Notes: generated by a model not told the origin, from the letters alone. Shown: positions 27,441 through 36,339, numbered from the stretch's first letter. The stretch is DNA of 64,000 bases from Bradyrhizobium symbiodeficiens (GCF_002266465.3 NZ_CP029427.2:6450501-6514500), one strand, 5' to 3'. Numbers and translations are program-made.

Positions 27441-28493
27441 ATGGCAGCAAGCGGTGTGCCCGCCAACACGAGCGGGCTGTTCGTCGAGCCGCGCGAGGAC
27501 TGGCTTGCGCTGCATCAGGAGGAGATCATCGATCCGTTGCGGCCGATCGTCGATCCCCATCACCATCTCTGGAATCGCGGGCACCGCTACCTGATCGAGG
27601 AAATGGCGGCCGACATCGCTTCCGGCCACAACATCGTTGCCACCGTCTATGTCGATTGCCGTTCGATGTACCGCGCACATGGGCCCGAAGCTTTCCGGCC
27701 GGTCGGCGAAGTCGAGTTCGCCAACGGCGTCGCCGCCATGAGCGCAAGCGGTGCTTACGGCAAGGCGGCGATCTGCGCCGGCATCGTCAGCCACGCCAAT
27801 CTGCTGCTGGGCGACGCCGCAAAGGGGGTGCTGGAAGCCGAGATCGCTGCGGGCAACGGCCGCTTTCGCGGTATCCGGCATTCCTCGGCCTGGGACGAAG
27901 ACCCTGTTGTCGCCGGCATGTATGCGAACAGGCCGAAGGGGCTGTTGCAGGACCAGACCTTTCGCAAGGGATTTGCCTGCCTCGCACCACTGAAGCTCAG
28001 CTTCGATGCCTGGTTATTCCATCCGCAGATCGGTGAACTCACCGAGCTTGCGCGCGCCTTCCCTGACACCCGGATCGTGCTCGACCATTGCGGCGGTCCG
28101 GCTGGAATAGGTCGCTTCGCAGGACGGCGCGAGGAGGTGTTTCCGCAATGGCGCGCCTCGATCCGCGAGATCGCCAAATGCGAGAACGTCGTGGTGAAGC
28201 TCGGCGGCCTCGCGATGTGCCTGCTCGGCTACGATTTCCATCTGCGCGAGAGGCCGCCGTCCTCCGACGAGCTTGCCGCGGCCTGGCGGCCCTATATCGA
28301 GACCTGCATCGAGGCTTTCGGGGCGAAGCGCGCGATGTTCGAGAGTAATTTCCCGCCGGACAAGGGCCAATGCAGCTACCAGGTGATCTTCAACGCTTTC
28401 AAGCGCATCGCGTCGTCCCTGAGCGAGGCCGAGAAGATGGCGCTGTTCTCGCGGACAGCGATCGATGTCTACCGGCTCGAATTGCCGTCATAA
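27441..28493 (+). CDS. Amidohydrolase-2 family metal-dependent hydrolase
   Basis: A 350-residue TIM-barrel enzyme of the amidohydrolase-2 family (relatives are 2-pyrone-4,6-dicarboxylate lactonase and gamma-resorcylate-type decarboxylases). The metal motif DPHHHLW has H40 and H42; later motifs are RGIRHSSAWD, IVLDHCGGPAG and MFESNFPPDK. A good AGAGGGAG site precedes the ATG at 27441. The substrate is likely a lactone or aromatic acid, but this cannot be settled here. Confidence 0.88.
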   Translation: MAASGVPANTSGLFVEPREDWLALHQEEIIDPLRPIVDPHHHLWNRGHRYLIEEMAADIASGHNIVATVYVDCRSMYRAHGPEAFRPVGEVEFANGVAAMSASGAYGKAAICAGIVSHANLLLGDAAKGVLEAEIAAGNGRFRGIRHSSAWDEDPVVAGMYANRPKGLLQDQTFRKGFACLAPLKLSFDAWLFHPQIGELTELARAFPDTRIVLDHCGGPAGIGRFAGRREEVFPQWRASIREIAKCENVVVKLGGLAMCLLGYDFHLRERPPSSDELAAAWRPYIETCIEAFGAKRAMFESNFPPDKGQCSYQVIFNAFKRIASSLSEAEKMALFSRTAIDVYRLELPS

Positions 28494-28507
28494 CGAAAGG
28501 AGAGGCC

Positions 28508-28521
28508 GGGATGTTGATCCC
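28508..28521 (+). terminator. Small hairpin after the amidohydrolase gene
   Basis: GGGAT at 28508-28512 pairs with ATCCC at 28517-28521 around a GTTG loop, with partial pairing outside it (GAGG / CCTC) and a CTCTTCGTC stretch after it. The U-run is weak, so it may be only a processing or stability hairpin. Confidence 0.4.
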
Positions 28522-28575
28522 GACCCCTCTTCGTCGTGGCCGCTGGGAAGCGTCCTTGAAACGTTATTGGGTGCT

Positions 28576-29031
28576 CTAGCCGGCACCCAACAGGGAGGCC
28601 GGACGGCGCTCGCCGGTAAAGGCGAAGATCTTCTTCAGCTTGTTGACGACGCGGATCAGGAAGCCGATCATCACCGGATTGGTCTTGCGGCAGAAGGCGA
28701 TCTTCTTGACGTGGCCTTCGACATGCCATTTGGCATGCGCACCGTCGCGGAAGAAGATCACGTCGCCGGGGCCGTAGCGCTTTGGCGGCATGCCGTCGCT
28801 TTCGAGCACGATCGATCCTTCCATGATCATGATCGTCTCGTCGATATCGTAGTACCAGTTGAAGCGGCCTTCGGTGCACTGCCAGATGATGGTCGAGGCG
28901 GTGCCGTCGGCACTGGTTGACAGGATGTGCGAGCGCGACACGGGGTTGCCCTCGATGATCCAGGACGGCTCGATCGGCCGCAGCTCGAGCTCGACATTGC
29001 AACTACCGATTTCAATTAATGAACGCGACAT
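28576..29031 (-). CDS. Cupin-domain protein
   Basis: A 151-residue protein with a single cupin barrel. The core reads GRFNWYYDIDETIMIMEGSI for the first conserved motif and YGPGDVIFFRDGAHAKWHV for the second. Cupins of this small type bind a metal and act in sugar or amino-acid metabolism or as sensors. The C-terminal 35 residues (IGFLIRVVNKLKKIFAF) are basic and hydrophobic and could form an amphipathic helix. It converges on the amidohydrolase gene. Confidence 0.8.
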   Translation of the reverse strand: MSRSLIEIGSCNVELELRPIEPSWIIEGNPVSRSHILSTSADGTASTIIWQCTEGRFNWYYDIDETIMIMEGSIVLESDGMPPKRYGPGDVIFFRDGAHAKWHVEGHVKKIAFCRKTNPVMIGFLIRVVNKLKKIFAFTGERRPASLLGAG

Positions 29032-29268
29032 CTTCTGCCCCAGGGGATATAATAAAATATTGCCGGGGCTCGGCCCGGATCGTTTCGAATGATGTCGGGA
29101 ACGCTAGTCACCGGTTTTTAATTCTTTCTTACGCAGGCCTCGAAAATCAGCCGGAAGCTGCAGGTGCGAAACGGTTGACGTCGCGATTCTCCTGCAAATT
29201 CGAGCACATGAACCGATCTTTTCCGGGGTGCGACAAAGTGCGCGGGAGCCCAAAACGGAGCCACGCCG

Positions 29269-29595
29269 ATGCCTCTCTCGCCCGAGGTCGTGACAGCCAA
29301 TCGTGAGGCCCTCGCCTGGCTGGTCAGCCTCAATGTCTCCTTCGCGCCGGACGAGGAGCCTTGGTTCACCATCGACGGCATCGAGGCCCCGGCAGATCGG
29401 CAGTGACGGCTCCGGGGCGCGTTCGTACTGCTGCCGCCGCAGAACGTGCTCTACGTCTCATCGGACGGCCAGACGGGAATTATCGCCGATACGTTCGAGG
29501 CGTTCGTCCAGCTTGTCGTCGCCCGCCCCTATTGGGTCGACATCCTCAGATTTTCCGGCGGCGACCTCGCGGAGATGCGGAGTGCGGCGGAATAG
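29269..29595 (+). pseudogene. Small SUKH (SMI1/KNR4)-like gene interrupted by an in-frame TGA
   Basis: A 108-codon frame starts at the ATG at 29269 behind CGGAG and ends at the TAG at 29593-29595, with a single TGA at codon 46 (29404-29406). Both sides are protein-like: ALAWLVSLNVSFAPDEEPWF before and LLPPQNVLYVSSDGQTG, IADTFEAFVQLV after. The IADTFEAF stretch resembles the (h)AdSFeeFl motif of SUKH/SMI1-KNR4 proteins, often immunity proteins. Because the frame is otherwise intact, this may be a recent nonsense change (TGG or TCA to TGA) or a sequencing error. Confidence 0.6.
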
Positions 29596-29614
29596 AGCGA
29601 CTATTGCGAGGACG

Positions 29615-29643
29615 TTCACCTCTCCCCAACGGGGAGAGGTGAA
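29615..29643. repeat. Palindromic intergenic repeat, family A, short copy 4 (possible two-way terminator)
   Basis: TTCACCTCTCCCC at 29615-29627 pairs perfectly with GGGGAGAGGTGAA at 29631-29643 around an AAC loop. It lies directly after the stop of the aminopeptidase gene (minus strand) and 20 bases after the SUKH-like gene (plus strand), so it can end transcription from both sides. Confidence 0.75.
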
Positions 29644-29644
29644 G

Positions 29645-30901
29645 CTACTTCGCCCACTCGCCCTTGCGGAATACCGGCACCTTGCTGCCATCGGGCAAGA
29701 TGCCGTCGATATCGGTCTCGGCCGTGCCGATCATCCAGTCGATATGGATCAGGCTCTGGTTGCCGCCTTGCGCGGCGATCTGCTGCGGGGTGAGTTGCGC
29801 GCCGTTGACGAAGCACTTCGAATAGCACTGGCCGAGCGCGATGTGGGACGCTGCGTTCTCGTCGAACAGCGTGTTGTAGAACAACAGCCCGCTCTGCGAG
29901 ATCGGCGAGGAATGCGGCACCAGCGCCACTTCGCCGAGGCGCCGGGCGCCCTCGTCGGTGTCGAGCACCTTGTTCAGCACCTCTGCGCCGCGCGAAGCCT
30001 TTGCGTCGACGATCTTGCCGTCTTCGAAGCGCACCGCGATGTTGTCGATCAGCGTGCCCTGATAGGACAGCGGCTTCGAGCTCACGACATGGCCGTAGAC
30101 GCGGCGGCAATGCGGCGTGGTGAAGACCTCTTCGGTCGGAATGTTGGCGTTGCAGCTGATGCCGTTCTTGGCGGACGAGGCGCCGCCCTCCCATTCGTGG
30201 CCGTCGGCAAGACCGATGGTGAGATCGGTGCCCGGCCCCGAATATTGCAGCGCGCGAAAGCGCTGGCCGTTGAGCCAGTTGGTGCGCTCGCGCAGCACCG
30301 CATTGTGGCTCGCCCAATTGCCCATCGCATCCTCGCGATCGACGCGAGACGCTGCGAAGATCGCATCCGCGAGCTTGCCGACCGCGACGTCCTCGGGATC
30401 ATCAGGGAACACCTGCTTCGCCCAGGACAGGCTCGGATAGGCGATGATGTTCCAGTTGGTGTCGAAATTGACGATCTTTTCCAGGGCTGGCTGGTAGGCC
30501 ATCGAATTCGCCTTGCTGGCGCGCGCGACCTTGGAAGGATCTTCGCCCGACAGCAGCATCGGATTGTCGCCGACGATGGCCAGCCGCGCGGTGTTGTCCG
30601 AGAACGCCTTGGCCATGCCCTCGTAGAGCCAGTTGGCGGCGCGATCGAAGCTGTTGTCGTGGCCGTGGCGATAGCGCGCCAGCGTCATCTCCTCGTCCGA
30701 CAGGATCGGCGTCACGATGCCGGCGCCGGCCTTGTAGGCATGCACGGCGATCCGCCGCACCAGCGGCAGCGCGATGGCGGGGGCCGTCAGAAGAAGATCC
30801 TGTCCGGGCCGCAAGCCCAGGCCCACCTTCACCGCCACCTCGGCCAGCCGGTCGAGCTTCACGGGATCGATGGGAGCGGTGGAATTGCGCTGATCAGTCA
30901 T
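29645..30901 (-). CDS. M29-family aminopeptidase
   Basis: A 418-residue cytoplasmic metallopeptidase of the M29 (AmpS/aminopeptidase T) family. Family motifs can be read in order: NIPTEEVFTTPH (metal-binding Glu and His), GEVALVPHSSPIS (Glu), LFYNTLFDENAASHIALGQ (Asp/Glu/His) and HIDWMIGT (His-x-Asp). It removes N-terminal residues from peptides using two cobalt or zinc ions. An AGAGGG ribosome site precedes the ATG. It stands alone, separated from the lyase gene by 113 bases. Confidence 0.92.
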   Translation of the reverse strand: MTDQRNSTAPIDPVKLDRLAEVAVKVGLGLRPGQDLLLTAPAIALPLVRRIAVHAYKAGAGIVTPILSDEEMTLARYRHGHDNSFDRAANWLYEGMAKAFSDNTARLAIVGDNPMLLSGEDPSKVARASKANSMAYQPALEKIVNFDTNWNIIAYPSLSWAKQVFPDDPEDVAVGKLADAIFAASRVDREDAMGNWASHNAVLRERTNWLNGQRFRALQYSGPGTDLTIGLADGHEWEGGASSAKNGISCNANIPTEEVFTTPHCRRVYGHVVSSKPLSYQGTLIDNIAVRFEDGKIVDAKASRGAEVLNKVLDTDEGARRLGEVALVPHSSPISQSGLLFYNTLFDENAASHIALGQCYSKCFVNGAQLTPQQIAAQGGNQSLIHIDWMIGTAETDIDGILPDGSKVPVFRKGEWAK

Positions 30902-31014
30902 GCGGGGCCCTCTGCCGAAAGTCTCTCGTTCAATCTAAGTCTAGCATCGCGAGACGCAAGTGCGCGAGCACCTTGCGACATGAGGGAGGTACGCGGTTTC
31001 ACGCAATTTGGTTT

Positions 31015-32376
31015 TCAACGCGTTGCCGATTTCAGCACCCGGTCAACCATGGCGGGCGCGAGCCCCAGGTAATTTTTCGGTGAGGTGAGCGCCTCGATTG
31101 TGGCACGATCGATGCGGCTCGCGACCCGCGTGTCCGCGGACAGCGCATCGGCGAGGCTCATGCCCTTTTCGTTGGCCTGACGGCAGGCGTCATAGACCAC
31201 GTCATGGGCCTCCTGCCGGCCGAGCTGCGGTGCGAGCCCCATCATGACCGCTTCGGCCACGATCAGGCCGCGGCTGACGGCGAGATTTTCGTTCATCTTC
31301 GCCTCGTCCACGATCAGGCCCGCGAGTGCGAACTTCGCCTGGTGCAGCGCGCCCGCGGTCAGCACGAAGCTCTCGGGGATCGCCATCCATTCGGCGTGCC
31401 AGGGGCCCGTGGCACGCTCGAAATCCTGCACCATGGCGTCGAGCATCAGGCCGGCGTGCTGGCGCACCGCCTTGGACGCCGCAAGCATCAGCTCCGACGA
31501 GATCGGGTTGCGCTTCTGCGGCATGGTCGACGAGGCGCCGCGTCCCTTGACGAACGGTTCGTAGACCTCGGCGAACTCGGTCGAGGCCATGATCATGATG
31601 TCGAGCGCGATCTTGCCGAGCGACCCCGTGACGAGTGCGAGAAAATTCACGCCTTCCGCAAATCCGTCGCGCGCGACGTGCCAGGTCGAGGCGGGAACGC
31701 CGAGCTCCAGCTCCGCGCAGAGCGCCTCCTGCACCTCAAAGCCCTTGTCACCGAGCGAGGCCAAGGTGCCGGCAGCGCCAGCGAACTGGCCGACCAGCAC
31801 GCGCGGCTTCAATTGCGCCAAGCGCTCGGCGTGGCGATCGAACATGGCAAGCCAGATCGCCGTCTTGTAGCCGAAGGTCACCGGCAGCGCCTGCTGGAGA
31901 TGGGTGCGGCCCGCCATCGGCGTGTCGCGATATCGCTTCGAGAGATCGGCGAGTATCTTGCGCAGCTCGGCGATGTCGCGCGCGACGATCTCCAGCGCGG
32001 CACGGAGCTGCAGCACCACGGCGGTGTCCATGATGTCCTGCGTGGTCGCGCCCCAATGCACGTAGCGGCCGGCCTCACCGCACTGCTTCGCCATCTGGTG
32101 CACCAGAGGGAGGATCGGATAGCCGACGATGTCGGTCTCCTGCCGCAACAGTTCGAAATCGAACCCTGCGACGTCGGTCCGCGCCGCAATCGCGTCGGCG
32201 GCTTCCTGCGGAATCACACCGCATCGGGCTTCCGCCTTCGCCAGCGCCACCTCGACCTCGGCATAGCGCGCGACCGTCGCGATGTCGGAAAACACGTCAC
32301 GCATCTCAGGCGTGCCGAAGGCGTCGCGGAACAGCATGGAATCGAGCACGGTGGTGGAGGGGGACAAGGCGGGCAT
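31015..32376 (-). CDS. PurB/PcaB-family lyase (3-carboxy-cis,cis-muconate cycloisomerase or adenylosuccinate lyase-like)
   Basis: A 453-residue enzyme of the fumarase/aspartase superfamily. The signature GASSTMPQKRNP is intact, and YVHWGATTQDIMDTA and GRTHLQQALPVTFG supply the substrate-binding regions. Length and the STTVLDSMLFRDAFGTPEMR opening match PcaB-type cycloisomerases of the beta-ketoadipate pathway better than PurB, but other pca genes are absent here, so related lyases remain possible. The start codon lacks a clear ribosome site. Confidence 0.85.
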   Translation of the reverse strand: MPALSPSTTVLDSMLFRDAFGTPEMRDVFSDIATVARYAEVEVALAKAEARCGVIPQEAADAIAARTDVAGFDFELLRQETDIVGYPILPLVHQMAKQCGEAGRYVHWGATTQDIMDTAVVLQLRAALEIVARDIAELRKILADLSKRYRDTPMAGRTHLQQALPVTFGYKTAIWLAMFDRHAERLAQLKPRVLVGQFAGAAGTLASLGDKGFEVQEALCAELELGVPASTWHVARDGFAEGVNFLALVTGSLGKIALDIMIMASTEFAEVYEPFVKGRGASSTMPQKRNPISSELMLAASKAVRQHAGLMLDAMVQDFERATGPWHAEWMAIPESFVLTAGALHQAKFALAGLIVDEAKMNENLAVSRGLIVAEAVMMGLAPQLGRQEAHDVVYDACRQANEKGMSLADALSADTRVASRIDRATIEALTSPKNYLGLAPAMVDRVLKSATR

Positions 32377-32767
32377 GGGCGTTTCTTTGTGGTTTGCGTT
32401 TTATGTGAGCGGTACCTTACGCAGGTCATGGTGTTCGGCAATGGATAAAGCCGGCACGTTCGCCAATCCGATGGCCCCGCGTGGCGCGAGCCCGGAGACG
32501 ACGAGAGGGCGTCGCGCAGCGATATATGCAGGACGACCCGCCCGGGACGTCGCTCGCCGGTTGGGGGTCCGGCGCCCCAAGCCTTCGGCAATCCCGCCCA
32601 CACCGCGACATTCTAGCCGCGGTTGTATTCCCATCCGAAACCGCATGACTGCCCTCACGTGATCGCGATGAACCGAGCGGCCGCTTCGGCAGACTCACGG
32701 TTTTCGACCAAAATTTCTTTTTGTCATTTCGCCTGACCGATCTCGTCATGAGGCCTGAGTTTTCGAC
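32377..32767. other. 391-base divergent intergenic region
   Basis: I see no gene in it. The middle (32460-32640) is GC-rich with short open frames but no ribosome site or family feature and may be a remnant. The part next to the regulator gene (32695-32767) is A/T-richer (CCAAAATTTCTTTTTGTC), as expected for its promoter. Confidence 0.5.
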
Positions 32768-34327
32768 GTGCAGTTTCTGTTCCGTGACCACCTTCTCGAT
32801 ACCGACCGGCGCGAGCTGAGCCGCGAGCAGGTTCCCATTGCCGTGGAGCCGCAGGTCTTCGATCTCGTCGTCCACCTCATGCAGAACCGCGACCGGGTGG
32901 TCAGCAAGGACGAACTGATCGACAAGATCTGGCACGGGCGCAGCGTCTCCGAATCCACCCTGACCAGCCGGATCAACGCGGCGCGGAAGGCCGTCGGCGA
33001 CAATGGCGCGAGCCAGGCGCTGATCCGCACCATAGCCCGCAAGGGGTTTCGCTTCGTCGGCGATGTCGAGGCCAAGGACGGGGCGATCGCGCCCGAACCT
33101 AGTCATGCCGCCTGGGCGCCCCGCCCGACGCTCGCGCTTCCCGAGCGGCCCGCGATCGCCGTGCTGCCCTTCACCAATATGAGCGGCGAAGCCGGGCAAG
33201 ACTATTTCTCCGACGGCATCAGCGAGGACATCATCACCGCGCTGTCGAAGCTGCGCTGGTTCTTCGTCGTCGCCCGCAACTCCTCCTTCGTCTACAAGGG
33301 CCGCGCCGTGCACATCCGCGAGGTCGCGCAGGAGCTCGGGGTGCGCTACGTGGTCGAAGGCAGCGTGCGAAGGAGCGGCGAACGGGTGCGAATCTCGGCC
33401 CAACTCAATGACGTCTCGACCGGCAGCCATCTCTGGGCCGAGCGCTACGACCGCGAGCTTGCCGACATCTTCGCCGTGCAGGACGAGATCACTGAGGCGA
33501 TCGTCGCCGCGATCGAGCCGCAACTCTATGCCGCCGAAAGTTTTCGCGCCCAGCAGAAGCCGCCAGGGAGTCTCGACGCCTGGGACCTCGTGATGCGCGC
33601 CTTGTCGTATCACTGGCGCAGCACGCGCGAGGACAATGCCGCCGCGCAAGGTCTGCTCGAAAAAGCCGTCGCGATCGATCCCGCCTATGGCAAGGCGCTG
33701 GGCCTGCTCGCGACCAGTCATATCTTCGGCGCACATATGGGCTGGGCCGACATGGCCGCGACCGTGCCGATCGCCGAACGCGCGGCGCTCGCGGCGGTGG
33801 AGGCCGATCGTGAGGATGCATGGGCCCATCACGGCCTCGCCTACACCTATCTGTTCCGGCGCCGCTTCGACGATGCGCTCGCCGAGTTCGAGCTGGCGCT
33901 GCAGCTCAATCCGAACTTCGCCATGGCTCATGCCTTTTACGGCGTGACGCTGTGCTACGCCGGACGATGGCAGGACGGCGATGCCGCCGCACGCCGCGCG
34001 CTGCGGCTCAGTCCGCGCGATCCGCTCGCGGCGATCTATTGCGGGGTTGCGGCCTATGCCCGGTTCATCGGCCGTGACTACGACGGAGCCGTGCAGATGG
34101 CGCGGGAGTCGATGCGGCAGCGTAGCGATTTCGTCGGCGCGCACCGCGTTCTGACGGCCGCCGCCGGCATGTCAGGAGATCCGGCGCTCGCAGCGACCGC
34201 CCTTGAGGGCCTGCGCCGCGCCCAGCCCGAGGTCTCGCTTGCCTGGATCACGCGCGAGCTGCCGATGCTGCGGGACGAGGATCGTGCGCATTATCTCGAA
34301 GGATTGCGGCGCGCGGGATTGAAGTAA
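32768..34327 (+). CDS. Winged-helix transcriptional regulator with TolB-like and TPR segments (CadC/ToxR type)
   Basis: A 519-residue protein starting at a GTG. Residues 1-105 form an OmpR/PhoB-type winged helix (PQVFDLVVHLMQNRDRVVSKDELIDKIW, then TSRINAARKAVGD and IRTIARKGFRFVG). Residues about 125-260 match the TolB-like segment found in adenylate-cyclase-associated regulators (AIAVLPFTNMSGE, YFSDGISEDIITALS, YVVEGSVRRSG). The C-terminal half holds TPR-like helical repeats. There is no receiver domain and no membrane segment. It should bind DNA and sense through protein contacts; its targets are unknown. Confidence 0.9.
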   Translation: MQFLFRDHLLDTDRRELSREQVPIAVEPQVFDLVVHLMQNRDRVVSKDELIDKIWHGRSVSESTLTSRINAARKAVGDNGASQALIRTIARKGFRFVGDVEAKDGAIAPEPSHAAWAPRPTLALPERPAIAVLPFTNMSGEAGQDYFSDGISEDIITALSKLRWFFVVARNSSFVYKGRAVHIREVAQELGVRYVVEGSVRRSGERVRISAQLNDVSTGSHLWAERYDRELADIFAVQDEITEAIVAAIEPQLYAAESFRAQQKPPGSLDAWDLVMRALSYHWRSTREDNAAAQGLLEKAVAIDPAYGKALGLLATSHIFGAHMGWADMAATVPIAERAALAAVEADREDAWAHHGLAYTYLFRRRFDDALAEFELALQLNPNFAMAHAFYGVTLCYAGRWQDGDAAARRALRLSPRDPLAAIYCGVAAYARFIGRDYDGAVQMARESMRQRSDFVGAHRVLTAAAGMSGDPALAATALEGLRRAQPEVSLAWITRELPMLRDEDRAHYLEGLRRAGLK

Positions 34328-34390
34328 CAGCGGTGCGCGACAATGATGGCGCACCTTTCTTCCATTGCAGCGTCAACCGCGCGCTAAACG

Positions 34391-35083
34391 CTAATCGTCG
34401 TCCGGCCCGAACAGCCTGATCTGCGGGAAGCCGCCGCGCGAACGGCCGGCATAATCACGCGAATCGGAATCTTCACGGATGTTGCGCGCGACGTCGTCCC
34501 AATCGGTGCGGTCGCGCTGGCCGCGTTGCTCGCGGGTGTCATAGTGGCGGCGCTCGGCCCAGCGCTCACGACGCTCCATCCGGCGCCGCTCGGGCGCCGC
34601 GCGCTTCACGTCGGAATCTTTCGCCTTGGCATAGGCGTTCTCGGGCGAAGAGGCCGGGTCGGCCGATGCCTGCTGCTCGGTGGGTTTTGCCGCTTTCGGT
34701 GACGATGCGACCGTCGGCTTCGACTGTTCCTTGGGCGGCTCAACCGCGGCCGCTTGTGAGAGCGGCGGGGCCGGCGGTTCGGCTTTCGCCTGAGCGGGCT
34801 GCGCGTCCGGTTCCGGCTTCGCTTCGGCTTGCGCCGGCGCGGCGATCATTCCGCCGAAGACTTGCGACCCCGTGAGATAATTGACGCGTTCCGACGGCGG
34901 CGCGCTCGCCTGTGCCGCCGTGCCAGCGGATTCGGCGCGCTGCGCCATCTTGCTAGTGTCCGGGCCCTGTTTGGACGCGACAGGGTTCATGATGTTGCCG
35001 GCAACGATGCCGCCGCCGAGACCGATGGCAATGGCCGCGACGATAGTTCCGGCACCGACGAAATAGGCTGTCGAGGCGCGCAT
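34391..35083 (-). CDS. Membrane-anchored unknown protein with Pro/Ala-rich stalk and basic C-terminus, EcfG-type promoter
   Basis: A 230-residue protein with one N-terminal membrane segment (about 7-32, glycine-rich) that fits a signal anchor. A Pro/Ala/Lys-rich low-complexity stretch (about 80-150) follows, then a highly charged Arg-rich region (RRRMERRERWAERR) and an acidic tail ending PDDD. No enzymatic domain is recognised. GAGGGAG precedes the ATG. A perfect GGAAC-N17-CGTT element lies 27-52 bases upstream, so it is likely part of the general stress regulon. The arrangement suggests an envelope or peptidoglycan-binding role, which is inference. Confidence 0.78.
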   Translation of the reverse strand: MRASTAYFVGAGTIVAAIAIGLGGGIVAGNIMNPVASKQGPDTSKMAQRAESAGTAAQASAPPSERVNYLTGSQVFGGMIAAPAQAEAKPEPDAQPAQAKAEPPAPPLSQAAAVEPPKEQSKPTVASSPKAAKPTEQQASADPASSPENAYAKAKDSDVKRAAPERRRMERRERWAERRHYDTREQRGQRDRTDWDDVARNIREDSDSRDYAGRSRGGFPQIRLFGPDDD

Positions 35084-35109
35084 TGATCCACTCCCTCTTT
35101 GGGGCGAGC

Positions 35110-35135
35110 AACGCGCGTCGATTGCCAGATGTTCC
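35110..35135 (-). promoter_or_regulatory. EcfG-type (general stress) promoter, GGAAC-N17-CGTT
   Basis: On the minus strand GGAAC (35135-35131) and CGTT (35113-35110) are separated by 17 bases. This matches the EcfG consensus of Alphaproteobacteria (GGAAC, 16-17 bases, CGTT). A start site near 35103 would give a leader of about 20 bases before the ATG at 35083. Confidence 0.75.
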
Positions 35136-35170
35136 TGATGCAGGCGCGGTTCCTAGAGGAAACCCGCGAG

Positions 35171-35917
35171 TCAGATCTGCTGCGCGACCTTCTCGAGCCC
35201 GATCAGGCGGGCGAGCTTGCGCACTTCTTCCTTCTGATCGTCACGCAGCTGGAACAGCAGCGGCATTGCAGCCGACTTCAATTGCTGGACCTCGTCGCAG
35301 TTCGGATCGATCTGTGCGCTGGGCGGCGCGTTCGGATTGGAGAGCTTGTTGGCCGAGATCTTGCGGACGACGTTGCGCAGCGCGGTCTCGACCGAAGGCC
35401 AGTAATATTCCTGCGACGAGGACAGCTTCAGGCGATCCCGGATGCCGGAGATCTGTGCGTCGGACAGCAGGGTATAATGTTTCTGCGGCTGCGGCTTGGC
35501 GACAACCTTCGGCTTGGCCGGAACTTCGACGGCGGGAACCTCCGCCGCGGCGGGCGCTTCGGATAGGCTCGACGCCTTGGGCATCGGGAAATCGGAGGGC
35601 GTGGCGGCGGCAAAGGCTTGGCGCAGCGGCTCGGCCAGCACGGGCGCCTGCGAAAGCCTGTCGGCCGGCACCTGAACCGGCTCGATCGCGGCCGAAGCCA
35701 GCGCCAGGGTCGGAACCAGACGGTCGGCCTTGGCGGCACGGTTGGTGGCGAGGGGTTTGGCCGGAGGCGTCTGCGCGATCATCTCTTCGCTGACGCTGGG
35801 CACGCTGTCCCGGCCGAGAATGGCGGTGGTGGCGGCGCCCAGGACGAGGAAACAGGTCAGGACGACGATGGTGATGGCTCTGGACAAACGTTTCTCCGCG
35901 CCCAACTTCAAGTCCAC
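35171..35917 (-). CDS. Membrane-anchored protein of unknown function
   Basis: A 248-residue protein starting at a GTG, with one N-terminal membrane segment (about 14-34), a Pro/Ala-rich linker (about 50-145) and a helical C-terminal domain (about 147-248) containing LSDAQISGIRDRLKLSSSQEYYW and LLFQLRDDQKEEVRKLARLIGL. That part resembles LTXXQ/Spy-like periplasmic helices but is not a clear member. It is on the same strand as the preceding stress-type gene, 87 bases upstream of it. Function unknown. Confidence 0.72.
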   Translation of the reverse strand: MDLKLGAEKRLSRAITIVVLTCFLVLGAATTAILGRDSVPSVSEEMIAQTPPAKPLATNRAAKADRLVPTLALASAAIEPVQVPADRLSQAPVLAEPLRQAFAAATPSDFPMPKASSLSEAPAAAEVPAVEVPAKPKVVAKPQPQKHYTLLSDAQISGIRDRLKLSSSQEYYWPSVETALRNVVRKISANKLSNPNAPPSAQIDPNCDEVQQLKSAAMPLLFQLRDDQKEEVRKLARLIGLEKVAQQI

Positions 35918-36018
35918 GTGATCACTGCCCGGAAACTGGGCGATAATTAAGGCTTAACCGTGCCAATGCGGCGGCAATCGCGCGGACTCCGGCGACATCG
36001 CCTGGAAGTTCAAGGAAA

Positions 36019-36267
36019 TCAGGCAGCTGCCGCCAGATCGTAGGCGTCCTGGATGTCCGCGACGATCTCCGAGGCCTCCCAGACCCCGCGCGGCTCGACC
36101 GATTGCAGCGTCACCGTCCAGTTGCCGCCCCGGCGGGTGCGGGGGACGCTGACGATGTCAAAACGGACGCTGCGGCACAGCGGATGACGCGCCAGGGCAT
36201 GAGCGACGCGGACGCGGATTTCGTCCAGCGAAGCCGCTGTCTTGCTGTTGAGAAAATCGAAGTCCAT
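36019..36267 (-). CDS. Small conserved protein of unknown function (82 residues)
   Basis: A compact soluble protein of 82 residues with alternating helix/strand character (DEIRVRVAHALARHPLC, SVRFDIVSVPRTRRGGNWTVTL). It lacks a signal peptide or membrane segment. I recognise no family. Its start is clear (ATG at 36267) and a CtrA-type box lies 58 bases upstream, which suggests cell-cycle control. Confidence 0.68.
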   Translation of the reverse strand: MDFDFLNSKTAASLDEIRVRVAHALARHPLCRSVRFDIVSVPRTRRGGNWTVTLQSVEPRGVWEASEIVADIQDAYDLAAAA

Positions 36268-36324
36268 CGCCTGTCCCTCTCGGCCCTGATTGGTGGCCGT
36301 GGAGGGATTCTTGGCCCGCGTTGG

Positions 36325-36339
36325 TTAATCTGCCGTTAA
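36325..36339 (-). promoter_or_regulatory. CtrA-type box TTAA-N7-TTAAC
   Basis: On the minus strand the sequence reads TTAA-CGGCAGA-TTAAC, a full match to the CtrA recognition consensus of Alphaproteobacteria. It lies 58-72 bases upstream of the 82-residue protein gene and could overlap its promoter. Confidence 0.55.

Noticed and set aside
32460..32640. Short open frames on both strands upstream of the winged-helix regulator
   Set aside because: Neither has a ribosome site or family feature; at most a remnant.
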